The notes beneath the pieces were generated by a model. The model was not told where the DNA came from. It did no database searches and saw nothing but the letters and a program-made list of their open reading frames with translations. The position numbers were made by a program, and so were the translations under genes. DNA of 64,000 nucleotides from Antarctobacter heliothermus. GTDB lineage: Bacteria > Pseudomonadota > Alphaproteobacteria > Rhodobacterales > Rhodobacteraceae. This document shows, in pieces, positions 44,357 to 53,734 of this stretch. The stretch lies in the NCBI RefSeq assembly GCF_002237555.1, contig NZ_CP022540.1, positions 2,671,001 to 2,735,000 of the forward strand, given 5' to 3'. Each line of letters begins with the position of its first letter. The first letter of the stretch is position 1.

Positions 44357-45331
44357 ATGTCCACCCCAATTGATTTCAATGACCGAATGCTTTCCCTGGG
44401 CCTTGCCCGCGTGGCCGAACAGGCCGCCATTGCCAGCGCTGACTGGATCGGGCGCGGGGATGAGAAAGCCGCAGATCAGGCCGCTGTCAACGCCATGCGC
44501 GAGCAGCTCAACAAACTGGATATCAAAGGCGTCGTGGTGATCGGCGAGGGGGAGCGCGACGAAGCCCCCATGCTGTATATCGGCGAAGAAGTGGGCAACG
44601 GCAACGGCCCCGGCGTGGACATTGCGCTGGACCCGCTGGAAGGCACAACACTGACCGCCAAGGACATGCCCAACGCGCTGACCGTGATTGCCATGGGACC
44701 GCGCGGGTCGATGTTGCACGCGCCGGATGTCTATATGGATAAGCTGGCCGTCGGACCGGGTTATCCCGAAGGCGTCGTGACGCTGGACATGTCGCCCGCA
44801 GAACGGGTCGCGGCGCTGGCGGCGGCCAAGGGCTGTTTGCCGTCCGACATCACCGTCTGCATTCTGGAGCGTCCCCGGCATGAAGAGATGATCGTCGAGG
44901 TCCGCGCCACTGGCGCGTCGATCCGTCTGATCACCGACGGCGATGTGGCCGGCGTGATGCATTGCGCCGAGCCGCATCTGACCGGCATCGACATGTACAT
45001 GGGATCCGGCGGGGCACCCGAAGGCGTGCTGGCGGCTGCGGCACTTAAGTGCATGGGCGGTCAGATCTACGGACGTCTATTGTTCCGCAACGACGATGAA
45101 CGCGGACGCGCAGCCAAGGCCGGAATCACCAATCTGGACAAGGTTTATACGCGCGACGAGATGGTGACGGCGGATGTGATCTTTGCCGCGACCGGGGTTA
45201 CGGGCGGAACATTGTTGCCCGGCATCAAGCGCGAAGTCGGCTGGATCACCACCGAGACTTTGCTGATGCGGTCCAAGACCGGATCGGTGCGGCGTATGAA
45301 CTATCGTAACCCGTTCAACCCGCAGGGTTGA
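44357..45331 (+). CDS. glpX: Class II fructose-1,6-bisphosphatase (GlpX)
   Basis: A 324-residue metal-dependent phosphatase. The substrate/metal motif is ALDPLEGTTL (about 95-104) with GEGERDEAPML upstream (about 62-72) and GAPEGVLAAAAL near 220. AAGGA lies 9 bases before ATG 44357. It works in gluconeogenesis and, in many alphaproteobacteria, is the main FBPase. The 250 bases before it contain no gene. Confidence 0.95.
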   Translation: MSTPIDFNDRMLSLGLARVAEQAAIASADWIGRGDEKAADQAAVNAMREQLNKLDIKGVVVIGEGERDEAPMLYIGEEVGNGNGPGVDIALDPLEGTTLTAKDMPNALTVIAMGPRGSMLHAPDVYMDKLAVGPGYPEGVVTLDMSPAERVAALAAAKGCLPSDITVCILERPRHEEMIVEVRATGASIRLITDGDVAGVMHCAEPHLTGIDMYMGSGGAPEGVLAAAALKCMGGQIYGRLLFRNDDERGRAAKAGITNLDKVYTRDEMVTADVIFAATGVTGGTLLPGIKREVGWITTETLLMRSKTGSVRRMNYRNPFNPQG

Positions 45332-45443
45332 TCGACACGAGCGGAGGCGGTTTGTCGTCGTAAAATCGCGTTTTTTTGGGGGGCGCCGCCTCTGCGGGCG
45401 GTCCCCCGTGGGAATTTGAACAGAAAAGAAACCGGGAGAAGCC

Positions 45444-47198
45444 TTGTCCTATCTGGGGGTGGAGAGCAGTCTGACCGGGCGGCGCTGGGTGGGTCCAGGC
45501 CCGGAAGAGACGCGGCAGGCCGAGAGTTTGGTACAGCGGACAGGGCGTGCCCACGCTCTTTGCGCCGTGCTGGCGCGTTTGGGTGTGACGGCAGAGGACG
45601 TTGACGACTATCTGGCGCCGACATTGCGGGCGCTCTTGCCTGATCCGCGTTCCCTTAAGGACATGGAAACTGCGGCGGCGCGGTTCTTGCAGGCCGTGTC
45701 CCGGCGCGAGCGGATTGCCATCTTTGCCGACTATGACGTGGATGGGGGCACCTCGGCGGCGCTGCTGATCGACTGGCTGCGGCAAATGGGACAGCGGGCG
45801 ACCTTGTATGTGCCCGATCGGATCGACGAAGGCTATGGGCCAAACGTCCCCGCAATGCGGAAACTGGCCGAGGCGCATGACCTGATCATTTGCGTGGATT
45901 GCGGAACACTGTCGCATGACCCGATTGCCGCGGCCAAGGGGGTGGCAGAAGTGATCGTGCTGGACCACCACCTTGGGGGGGAGACTCTGCCAGATGCGCT
46001 GGCGGTCGTGAATCCCAACCGTCAGGACGAAGATGGGGCGCTGGCGCATCTGTGCGCCGCTGCGGTGGTGTTCTTGATGCTGGTCGAGTCTGGTCGGCAA
46101 TTGCGCGACGCGGGAACAAAGGGCCCAGACCTGATGGCCGCGCTGGATCTTGTGGCGCTGGCCACAGTGGCAGATGTGGCACCGCTCAAAGGTGTGAACC
46201 GCGCTTTTGTGCATCAGGGGTTGCGGAGTATGGCGCGCCGGGCGCGGCCCGGACTGGTGGCACTGTCAGATGTGGCCCGGCTGGAACGCGCGCCTGCGGC
46301 GTATCATTTGGGCTATGTTCTGGGGCCGCGTGTCAATGCGGGTGGCCGGATCGGGAAGGCGGATCTAGGTGCTCGGTTGCTGGCCTGTGACAACCCGGTC
46401 GAGGCACAGGCCATGGCCGAACAGCTGGATTTGCTCAACACCGAACGGCGCGAGATCGAGGGGGCCGTTCGCGAGGCTGCATTGGCGCAGGCGGAGGCGC
46501 GCGGGTTGGACATGCCATTGGTCTGGGCGGCAAAGGAAGGCTGGCACCCCGGTGTCGTGGGTATTGTCGCCTCGCGTCTGAAAGAGCAGACAGGGCGTCC
46601 CTCAATTGTGATCGGATTTGACGGCGACGAGGGCAAAGGCTCGGGGCGTTCGGTGCCGGGCGTTGACCTTGGCGCCGCGATCCAGCGGCTGGCGGCCGAA
46701 GGGTTGCTGGTCAAGGGGGGCGGGCACAAGATGGCCGCCGGGCTGACCGTGATGCGCGATCAGCTGGAACCCGCGATGGCGCGCCTGTCCGAACTGCTGG
46801 AGCGGCAGGGCGCAGGGCAGGGCGGTGCTGCGGATTTGCGGGTTGATGGCCTGTTGATGCCCGGCGCGGCCAGCGTTGAACTGGTCGAACTGTTGGAAAG
46901 CGCCGGACCGTTCGGGGCGGCGGTGCCGGGGCCGCGTTTTGTGCTGCCGGACATGCAGATCCGCTATGTCAAGAGGGTGGGCAGCGCGCATCTCAAGCTG
47001 ACAGTTTCAGACGGAATTGGGGCCTCGCTGGATGCAATTCTGTTTTCCGCGTTTGACGGCCCGTTGGGACCGGCTTTGGAGTCCCATCGCGGCGCGCGCT
47101 TTCACCTTGCCGGCAAGCTGGACATCAATTTCTGGCAGGGTCGATCTACGGTGCAATTGCGCCTTGACGATGCTGCTCCGGCGGCGCGGACCGCGTGA
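45444..47198 (+). CDS. recJ: Single-stranded-DNA exonuclease RecJ
   Basis: A 584-residue DHH-family exonuclease that starts with TTG 45444 after GGGAGA. Metal ligands are DYDVDG (D96, D98, D100) and DHH (174-176), with VDCGT between them. GGGHKMAAGL marks the DHHA1 domain, and an OB-like C-terminal domain completes the enzyme. It degrades single-stranded DNA 5'-3' in recombination and mismatch repair. The TTG start is supported by the ribosome-binding site and by family alignment from memory. Confidence 0.93.
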   Translation: MSYLGVESSLTGRRWVGPGPEETRQAESLVQRTGRAHALCAVLARLGVTAEDVDDYLAPTLRALLPDPRSLKDMETAAARFLQAVSRRERIAIFADYDVDGGTSAALLIDWLRQMGQRATLYVPDRIDEGYGPNVPAMRKLAEAHDLIICVDCGTLSHDPIAAAKGVAEVIVLDHHLGGETLPDALAVVNPNRQDEDGALAHLCAAAVVFLMLVESGRQLRDAGTKGPDLMAALDLVALATVADVAPLKGVNRAFVHQGLRSMARRARPGLVALSDVARLERAPAAYHLGYVLGPRVNAGGRIGKADLGARLLACDNPVEAQAMAEQLDLLNTERREIEGAVREAALAQAEARGLDMPLVWAAKEGWHPGVVGIVASRLKEQTGRPSIVIGFDGDEGKGSGRSVPGVDLGAAIQRLAAEGLLVKGGGHKMAAGLTVMRDQLEPAMARLSELLERQGAGQGGAADLRVDGLLMPGAASVELVELLESAGPFGAAVPGPRFVLPDMQIRYVKRVGSAHLKLTVSDGIGASLDAILFSAFDGPLGPALESHRGARFHLAGKLDINFWQGRSTVQLRLDDAAPAARTA

Positions 47199-47252
47199 GG
47201 GAACCTCTTTTGCGGGGGGTGGAAAACGGTCGGAGAAATCTGCATTTTCCGC

Positions 47253-47281
47253 TTGCAAGCATCGCGCGCATTTCATAGAAC
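47253..47281 (+). promoter_or_regulatory. Putative promoter of tRNA-Glu
   Basis: TTGCAA, 17 bases and TAGAAC, ending 53 bases before the tRNA. It is a fair sigma-70 match, not verified. Confidence 0.45.
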
Positions 47282-47334
47282 CCGCCTCACGCCGCAGGGC
47301 TGGCACACAAGCCGATACTGCTGCGTATCAGAGT

Positions 47335-47409
47335 GGCCCGTTCGTCTATCGGTTAGGACGCCAGGTTTTCAACCTGGAAAGAGGGGTTCGATTCCCCTAC
47401 GGGCTGCCA
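47335..47409 (+). tRNA. tRNA-Glu (anticodon TTC)
   Basis: 75 bases including an encoded CCA end. Acceptor arm GGCCCGT/ACGGGCT, anticodon stem CCAGG/CCTGG with loop TTTTCAA, anticodon TTC (Glu codons GAA/GAG) and T arm GAGGGGTTCGATTCCCCTA. It is followed by a non-coding stretch and an accessory-looking region. Confidence 0.95.
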
Positions 47410-47840
47410 CTTTCCATTTTTCGACACGCTTTCGTGCTCTGCTATCCCAGATGTTCACGTTCATTGTGCGTGACAGACTACGGCGATATGTGAAGGTCTT
47501 CGGGCGGGGAACCAATTGACCGTGGCAATGGTTTTGTTTCCGACATGTCCGTTGTATGTCAATCGGACGCGACGGTATGGAGAACAGGGCGATTTTTCCG
47601 ATTTCTCGCTCTGGCCAACGAAACGGCAGACGAGCTTCTGTCCCGTCTGCAACGGACATGTTGCCAGCCCGCAGATTTCATTCGAAGGGCGGCACGGACG
47701 TAGAATGATCAACTAATAAGATCTGGTCGCGTGGCGATTTCTTAGCATGCCTTCCAACGAACAGGCAGTTACCGGACTGGACGTGTAAGTGGCTGGAAAC
47801 GCTCACGTTTCGTCATTTACCGAAACGAGCAGGCTGATGA
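47410..47840. other. Non-coding gap of about 430 bases after tRNA-Glu, with inverted repeat
   Basis: No gene is supported. It contains 12-base inverted repeats (47543-47554 and 47650-47661) and is more A+T-rich than the flanks. A small plus-strand frame between them (47516-47716) has two CPxC-like pairs, but neither a ribosome-binding site nor a known family. Confidence 0.5.
47543..47661. repeat. 12-base inverted repeat pair downstream of tRNA-Glu
   Basis: ACATGTCCGTTG at 47543-47554 is the exact reverse complement of CAACGGACATGT at 47650-47661; 95 bases lie between them. It could be an insertion-sequence scar or attachment region beside the tRNA. Confidence 0.4.
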
Positions 47841-49082
47841 TCACCTGCCGATCTTTTGCATGCTCCATCCCACCGAGAAGCCGTGCAGGATGGTCGATAG
47901 AAAGATCGTCAGCGCCGTTATGATCCAAAGATCGGACAGGCTATCGTGGTTGGTGTGGCTCGTGGCAAAAGCCAGATAGTAAATTGATCCGATCCCACGC
48001 ACGCCGAAGATTGCGACGATCGCACGTTCCTGTCGGGCGAGTTTGCATCCTGTCAACGATACCCAACCAGCCAACGGCCGAACGACCAGAATAAGCAGGA
48101 GCGCAATGGCGACATGGCTCCAGTCCAGATCGGCCGACAGGGCAGGCAGTACGGCGCCAAGCGCGATCAACAACAGAGCGGTCAGGGCGTGTTCGATGGA
48201 TTCCGAGAAATCGTGCAGATGCCGATGGTATTCATGCTCGCTTTCGACACGTCTGAGCGACAGGCCCATCGTGGCCACAGCGATGAACCCGTAGCCTTCC
48301 GCCAATTCGGTTGAGCCGTAGCATAGAAACACCCCTGCCATCGCAATTACCCCAGATCCGGTGTCGGCCAGGCGGGTGCGTTTGGGCAGATTGAACAGGA
48401 TCTGCCCCAACAGCCATCCCCCGGCGCAGCCCATCACGGTTCCGACAGTGATCCGATAAATCACGTCTTCCATCACCCAATGCGGGCCCCACGAATCCGG
48501 GTTTAACCCCTGTGCCATGACGATCAGGCCAAGATAGACAAAAGGAAACGCCAACCCGTCGTTTAAGGCGGCCTCTGTGGTCAGGGAAAAGCGCACCGGG
48601 TGCTCGTTTCCCTCATGAGGTGGTGCGATCTGGACGTCGGCAGCAAGAACCGGGTCCGTGGGGGCCAGTACGGCAGCGAGCAGAACGGCACCGCCTGCTG
48701 TCAATCCACCCAGGAACACGCCCAGACAGGCAACCGCCGCGATCGTCAACGGCATTGCAACGAGAAGCAGCCGCATGGTCGGAAGCCATTTTCCCCACGG
48801 TCGAAGCCTGTCCACCCGTAAGCCCGCCGCAAACAGCGCCACGATGACGGTGATCTCGGCAATGACCTCCCACGGCAGCGGGCTACTGCGCGGATCAGGC
48901 GGTGTGGGCAATCCGGGTATTGTCAGGGCAGCCACAGCACCAAACAGGATCAGCATAGGGGCGTAGGCCGGTTCACGAGAAGATACGAGCCTTGGAACCC
49001 AAAGGGCAAGGATGACGAGAAATCCGACGACCGTCAGTGTCAGATGATATGTTTCGAAGCCGAAGAACGGGTCAACGTCCAT
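47841..49082 (-). CDS. CPA1-family Na+(K+)/H+ antiporter (NhaP-like)
   Basis: A 413-residue polytopic protein with about 12 membrane segments. LAAVLAPTDPVLAADV (about 137-152) carries the TDP signature and TTEAALNDGLAFPFVY the ND motif of the CPA1 ion-binding site. It exchanges Na+ or K+ for H+ across the inner membrane. It begins 11 bases before the stop of the YetF-like gene, so the two are co-translated. Confidence 0.88.
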   Translation of the reverse strand: MDVDPFFGFETYHLTLTVVGFLVILALWVPRLVSSREPAYAPMLILFGAVAALTIPGLPTPPDPRSSPLPWEVIAEITVIVALFAAGLRVDRLRPWGKWLPTMRLLLVAMPLTIAAVACLGVFLGGLTAGGAVLLAAVLAPTDPVLAADVQIAPPHEGNEHPVRFSLTTEAALNDGLAFPFVYLGLIVMAQGLNPDSWGPHWVMEDVIYRITVGTVMGCAGGWLLGQILFNLPKRTRLADTGSGVIAMAGVFLCYGSTELAEGYGFIAVATMGLSLRRVESEHEYHRHLHDFSESIEHALTALLLIALGAVLPALSADLDWSHVAIALLLILVVRPLAGWVSLTGCKLARQERAIVAIFGVRGIGSIYYLAFATSHTNHDSLSDLWIITALTIFLSTILHGFSVGWSMQKIGR

Positions 49083-49599
49083 GTTTCACCGGGGCAACAC
49101 CTTTCAACAGCGCCTCGTCCATCCGTTCACCGTAGAGCACCGAGATATTGCCAGTCGTTTCCAGCACCGCGGCACGAACAGAGGACAAATGAAGCGCGTT
49201 CGCTTCGCGCAGTTTTGCCATCAGATCCTCCTCGGCCACGCGGGTTGCCCGCAAGGTATCGTGCTGTACAGCACCATCTTTCACGAGCAGGACCGGCGTA
49301 TTCTCAACCTGCGAGTCTAGACGCGGTGACCATCTTCGAAGCCGGGAGACCGAATATTGAACGGCGAACAGGCAGGCCATCGCCGTCACTGTCTGCAAAA
49401 AGCCGATCCATTCTTGTGATTGCGATGATCCCGCAAGGAGCGACCCCATGGCGATTGTCATGACAAAATCAAAATTGGTCAATTTGGAGAACGACCGCAG
49501 CCCGACGATGCGAACCAGCACTATGATCCAGGCAAGCCCGATCCCGCTCAGCAATGCACCTTTGGCAATAGCGTCGACGACGGGTGCTTCAAAAAACAT
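49072..49599 (-). CDS. DUF421/YetF-like membrane protein
   Basis: A 175-residue protein with three hydrophobic segments in the first 85 residues, including LRSFSKLTNFDFVMTIAMGS (20 residues), the signature of YetF/DUF421, and a soluble C-terminal domain with TPVLLVKDGAV. GGAG precedes ATG 49599. Function is not established; some relatives affect spore or stress traits. It overlaps the antiporter start by 11 bases, suggesting a joint role in ion or pH balance (inference). Confidence 0.85.
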   Translation of the reverse strand: MFFEAPVVDAIAKGALLSGIGLAWIIVLVRIVGLRSFSKLTNFDFVMTIAMGSLLAGSSQSQEWIGFLQTVTAMACLFAVQYSVSRLRRWSPRLDSQVENTPVLLVKDGAVQHDTLRATRVAEEDLMAKLREANALHLSSVRAAVLETTGNISVLYGERMDEALLKGVAPVKHGR

Positions 49600-49830
49600 T
49601 CCATTCTCCTTCTGTTCGGTCGTTTCGGCGTTGTCACCGGGGGCTGGGCATGGGTCTGCTTTCTGTCAGTGGTGCTCTTGAAAAACGTCCTGTTGGCACT
49701 TGCCGGTGCCAATGGGAGGCGCATTATTTTTGGCATCAAAGCCGTTTTTTCCAGTCGCTTTGCCGCCGAGATGTGTCCCGACAGCTGGTGAGGTCGGACA
49801 AATAGCGGGAAAGGGCATCGTCCCAGCCTC

Positions 49831-51705
49831 CTAGCTTTGTCCGCTAATTCGCAATGCGCCTCGCAAGGCGCGCGCTTGCAGCGGTTCTGTCAAAGTTGGC
49901 TCTGCTCGAAATCCCATGCGTTGCATGGCGTCGCTTTCGCGCGGATGTGGCGCGCTCATAACCGAATGCCACATCAGGGCGGCAAGGCTGCGGGAATTGC
50001 CCGCCGCATTGCCCAATCTGCCAAGGGCGGGCAGCAGCTCTCGTTCGATGTCGTCAAAATCGGTTCCCAGTGGAAAATCCGGAAGCAGATGTTTCCGGTG
50101 CGGGGTCAACCAATCCCTTAGTTTCTCAGGCGTGTTGGTCCGATGGGCGGCCGGCACTGAGGCGTCGGCGGCAATTTTGCCCGCGGCTTTTGCCTTTTGC
50201 AGCAAGTCGTCCTGAAAACGGCTGTCGGCGATGGCGATCAGGCGCAGGATTACTTGCTCATCAGTCTGGCCGCGCAGATCTGCCGAACCATATTCCGTGA
50301 CCACGATATCGCGCATGTGACGCGGCACCGTGGTCAACGGCAACTGCCAGACGATGTTGGACGTCACTTTGCCACCGCTGGTGCGCGTCGCGGGCAGGGT
50401 CAACACTGCCCGACCGTCGTCCAGCGCAAAAGCTTGTTCGAAAAAATTGAACTGTCCGCCGACGCCGCTGACCACTTGACCGGGCTTTGCGGAATCCGAC
50501 ATTGCATCGCCCAATAGACTGACCTGCATTGCGCCGTTGACAAAGCGGGCGTGGACACGGGCGGCACGTTTGGCATCTTCATCGCCGTATAGCGCATTGG
50601 TAAAGCTGACGGGCATCATTTGGATTTTTGTGCGGCGTTCCGGGTCCATCATGCGCAATTGCTCATACATGTCCCGCGCTTCGACGAAAAAGCCTGCGTG
50701 GATTGACGCGCCATCGACCTCGCGGCGGATGATGCCAGCCTGAAACAGTGCCAATAAACCGCCAACCAGCATTTCGGTCACCGCATACAGACCTTTGTCG
50801 AAAGGCGCGGTGCCGTCGCCAGACAGAGGAAAAGGTGCAACGGACCAGATGTCCTCCAGTGCGGCCTGATCACGCAACATCAACACATGGGCCACTGCGT
50901 CGCCGATCGCGCCTATGCCGATCTGGATCGTGCCGCCGTCAACGATGTGCCGCGAGACATGCAAGCCGATGCCGTATTGCGCGTCAGAGACTGGTCGGCG
51001 CACCGCCGAGAAAAGCTCGAATGGGTCGCTTTCCAGAACCATGTCGATCTCGTCGCCGTCAATTTCCGCCGGGCCAGCCATGAAAGGCAGAGCGTTGTTG
51101 ACCTCTGCCACGGCAAGGAAATCCATTGCGCCTGCGCGCCGCCGTGCGAACAGATCGGCGGAAATGTCCGCGTTGCACGACAGACTGAACCGCCCCTCCT
51201 GTCGCGGCATCGCTTGGGTCAGCACGTTGGGTTTTTGCGCGATCAGGACGTGCAGGGCATGGGTGTAATTTGCGGCGATGTATTGGCGTTGCGCATAAGC
51301 TGTGCCAAGCCATATCCCGGCTTGAAAGAAGAATTCCGACACTGAGATATTGTCCGGCAGGGTGCCGTCGCGGATCATCTCTGCATAGAGCAACGGGGGG
51401 TAGGCCCCGAACAGCCGGTCCATCGCTGGTTCCAGAAATCGTTTTTCGATGTCCGTCGCGGGGACCGGGCGTTGCAACGTCAGCGCGGTGAAGATCGACA
51501 GTTTGCGCTTTGGATCGGCAATGGCGGCACGGGTCAGCGCATTGACCAAGGGAACGGGCTTGCCCAGCCCAAGCGGCAAAGCAAGCCGAACTTCTCCGCC
51601 GACAGCGTCGAATATCGCGCCCGCCGCAATATCTGGATCGCTGAAAAGGCGCGGACGGTCAGACAAGGTCCAGCCACCCTTTATCGGGGGTAAACCGGGG
51701 GCCAT
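49831..51705 (-). CDS. Acetyl-CoA hydrolase/transferase-family protein
   Basis: A 624-residue protein of the acetyl-CoA hydrolase/CoA-transferase family. GVGGQFNFFEQAF and VVTEYGSADLRGQTDEQ are the C-terminal CoA-transferase blocks, the second close to the region that binds the CoA thioester. It is longer than typical family members (about 500) because of an N-terminal extension. The frame opens at ATG 51705, inside the end of fadJ, but a TTG at 51666 overlapping the fadJ stop (TTGTCTGA) is an equally good start. It is the last gene of the beta-oxidation operon and probably recycles or releases short acyl-CoA. Confidence 0.8.
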   Translation of the reverse strand: MAPGLPPIKGGWTLSDRPRLFSDPDIAAGAIFDAVGGEVRLALPLGLGKPVPLVNALTRAAIADPKRKLSIFTALTLQRPVPATDIEKRFLEPAMDRLFGAYPPLLYAEMIRDGTLPDNISVSEFFFQAGIWLGTAYAQRQYIAANYTHALHVLIAQKPNVLTQAMPRQEGRFSLSCNADISADLFARRRAGAMDFLAVAEVNNALPFMAGPAEIDGDEIDMVLESDPFELFSAVRRPVSDAQYGIGLHVSRHIVDGGTIQIGIGAIGDAVAHVLMLRDQAALEDIWSVAPFPLSGDGTAPFDKGLYAVTEMLVGGLLALFQAGIIRREVDGASIHAGFFVEARDMYEQLRMMDPERRTKIQMMPVSFTNALYGDEDAKRAARVHARFVNGAMQVSLLGDAMSDSAKPGQVVSGVGGQFNFFEQAFALDDGRAVLTLPATRTSGGKVTSNIVWQLPLTTVPRHMRDIVVTEYGSADLRGQTDEQVILRLIAIADSRFQDDLLQKAKAAGKIAADASVPAAHRTNTPEKLRDWLTPHRKHLLPDFPLGTDFDDIERELLPALGRLGNAAGNSRSLAALMWHSVMSAPHPRESDAMQRMGFRAEPTLTEPLQARALRGALRISGQS

Positions 51706-53734
51706 GGGTGGCTTCCAGTTCTTTCAGTCGGGCCACGATATTTTCTGTGCCGCGGAGACGTGCATAGTGCATCGGCCCGCCTCGAAACGGTGCCCAGCCA
51801 GTGGCGAGGATCATGGCAGCATCGACGTCATCCTCGGTTTGCGCGACACCGCACCGAAGCACTTCGACCAGGGCATCCAGCATTGGCAGGATCAATCTGT
51901 CGGTCAGGTCGTCCGGGGCATTCTCCAAATCCTCGTCCGGATTCGGCGGGCCGTTGGACCAATCATAAAATCCCTTGCCTGATTTCTTTCCCAAATCTCC
52001 GGCGGCGACCTTTTTTCGCAATGTTTCAAAGATCGGGGCCATCGGTTTGTCGATGTTTTCCCGCAGCGATTCCGCCACATGTAGCCCGATGTCCAGGCCC
52101 ACTTGATCGGCCAGCGTGACAGGCCCCATCGGCATCCCGAACCGAAGGGCGGCGGTGTCGATGACTTCCTTTGATACGCCCTCTTCCATCAGGGCCATGG
52201 CTTCCATCAGGTAGGGGGTCAGCGCGCGGTTGACGACAAAGCCCGGATAGTCGGTTATTTTCGCGGGCAATTTTCCGATAGCGCCGCAGAAGGCCGCCAA
52301 TCTGTCCAGTGTTGCGCCAGAGGTTTCGGCGCCTTTCACCACCTCCACCAGGTCGATTTTCGACACCGGGTTGAAGAAATGCAAACCGGCGAAATCTGCC
52401 GCATTTGGTGCTTTTGTCGCCAGCTCATCCACCGACAAGCTGGATGTGTTGGAAGCGAGGATTGCGCCGTCCTTCATCCGGCCGCGCAAACTTTCGTAGA
52501 TCGCTTCCTTGATCGCCATTTCTTCGGGCGCGGCCTCGATAATCAGATCTGCGCGAGCGACGCCATAGCCGTTGGGATCGGGCATCAACCGATCCAGCGC
52601 ATCACGGCTTTCGATGTCGTCCAAATGGTTGTCCCGGCAGATGCCTGCTGCGTGTTTTATGGCCTGTCCCAGCGCCTTAGGATCCAAATCCGCCAGCGAG
52701 ACGGTCTTGCCCTTGATAGCAGCCATAGCCGCGATTTCGGCACCCATCGCCCCGGCACCAATCACATGAACATGGGCGATGCCATCGGTGCCTCGCCCCG
52801 CGTCCTTCAACCCCTGACGGAGAAAAAACACCCGGCGCAAGTTTCGCGAGGTCTCGGTTTTCAGCAAGGCCGCAAAGCTGATGATCTCGTTGCGCTGCAT
52901 GGCGGAGCGGTCACCGCCGTGTTCCTCCCAAAGATCAATCAGCGCATGGGGGGCAGGATAGTGATGCTCCGGCGCTTTCTTTTCGATCTGGCGGCGCATC
53001 TGGCGTGCTGCGAAGCCGCGTGTCTGATCGAATCCTAGCGCGCGCGCTTTCAGACCCTGCTCATGCTTTTCGATCGTACCATCGGCGGCGGCAGCCACAG
53101 CGGCGGCCACATGCCGTTCTTGCGTCACGACATCGACAATACCCAGAGACCTTGCGCGTTCTGTATGTGCGGTCTTGCCGGTCAGCATCATTGTCATTGC
53201 CTCGGTCGGGTCGATCGTCGCGGGCAGGCGAAACGTGCCGCCAAGGCCGGGATGCAGGCCCAGCAAAACCTCGGGAAAGCCGAACGATGCGCCATCCACC
53301 GCAATGCGGTAGTCACAGGCCAGCGCGATTTCAAAACCCGCCCCCAGCGCGGCACCATGCACCACGCATATCGTCGGGCAAGTAAGCGCCTCTATCCGAT
53401 CCAAGACATCATGACCCTGCTTCAACAAGCCGGATGCGCCCGTGTCGGACAAACTGTCAAAGCCGGTTATGTCCGCCCCGGCGGCAAACCCGGACGGTTT
53501 GGCCGACCGGATCACCAGCGCGGTTGGCAGATCAGTCTCAGCAGCGGCGATGTGGGCGTCCAATTCGCGGATCACGTCCTCGGACACGGTGTTGGTTCCG
53601 GTGCCGGCCCTGTCCAGCGCCAGCCAGAGGATGCCGTTTGCATCGCGGCCTGTCCGCCAGTTGCCGTCAGGAATTCCGGCAGCCCCCAATTCCAGCTTGG
53701 TTTCGCCCAGAAATGTCAGAACTTCGGCCTTCAT
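51659..53734 (-). CDS. fadJ: Fatty-acid beta-oxidation multifunctional enzyme (enoyl-CoA hydratase/3-hydroxyacyl-CoA dehydrogenase)
   Basis: A 691-residue two-part enzyme starting at ATG 53734, in an ATGA overlap with the thiolase stop. The N-terminal hydratase has the general bases E135 (in GAALGAGFEIAL) and E155 (in GFPEVLLGLHPG). The dehydrogenase part starts at VHVIGAGAMGAEI (about 323-335) and has HFFNPV, whose histidine is catalytic. It carries out the second and third steps of beta-oxidation. Downstream lies the acetyl-CoA hydrolase/transferase gene. Confidence 0.92.
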   Translation of the reverse strand: MKAEVLTFLGETKLELGAAGIPDGNWRTGRDANGILWLALDRAGTGTNTVSEDVIRELDAHIAAAETDLPTALVIRSAKPSGFAAGADITGFDSLSDTGASGLLKQGHDVLDRIEALTCPTICVVHGAALGAGFEIALACDYRIAVDGASFGFPEVLLGLHPGLGGTFRLPATIDPTEAMTMMLTGKTAHTERARSLGIVDVVTQERHVAAAVAAAADGTIEKHEQGLKARALGFDQTRGFAARQMRRQIEKKAPEHHYPAPHALIDLWEEHGGDRSAMQRNEIISFAALLKTETSRNLRRVFFLRQGLKDAGRGTDGIAHVHVIGAGAMGAEIAAMAAIKGKTVSLADLDPKALGQAIKHAAGICRDNHLDDIESRDALDRLMPDPNGYGVARADLIIEAAPEEMAIKEAIYESLRGRMKDGAILASNTSSLSVDELATKAPNAADFAGLHFFNPVSKIDLVEVVKGAETSGATLDRLAAFCGAIGKLPAKITDYPGFVVNRALTPYLMEAMALMEEGVSKEVIDTAALRFGMPMGPVTLADQVGLDIGLHVAESLRENIDKPMAPIFETLRKKVAAGDLGKKSGKGFYDWSNGPPNPDEDLENAPDDLTDRLILPMLDALVEVLRCGVAQTEDDVDAAMILATGWAPFRGGPMHYARLRGTENIVARLKELEATHGPRFTPDKGWLDLV

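Noticed and set aside
47516..47716. Small plus-strand frame with two CPxC-like pairs
   Set aside because: It looks a little like a zinc ribbon but has no ribosome-binding site and spans both inverted repeats.
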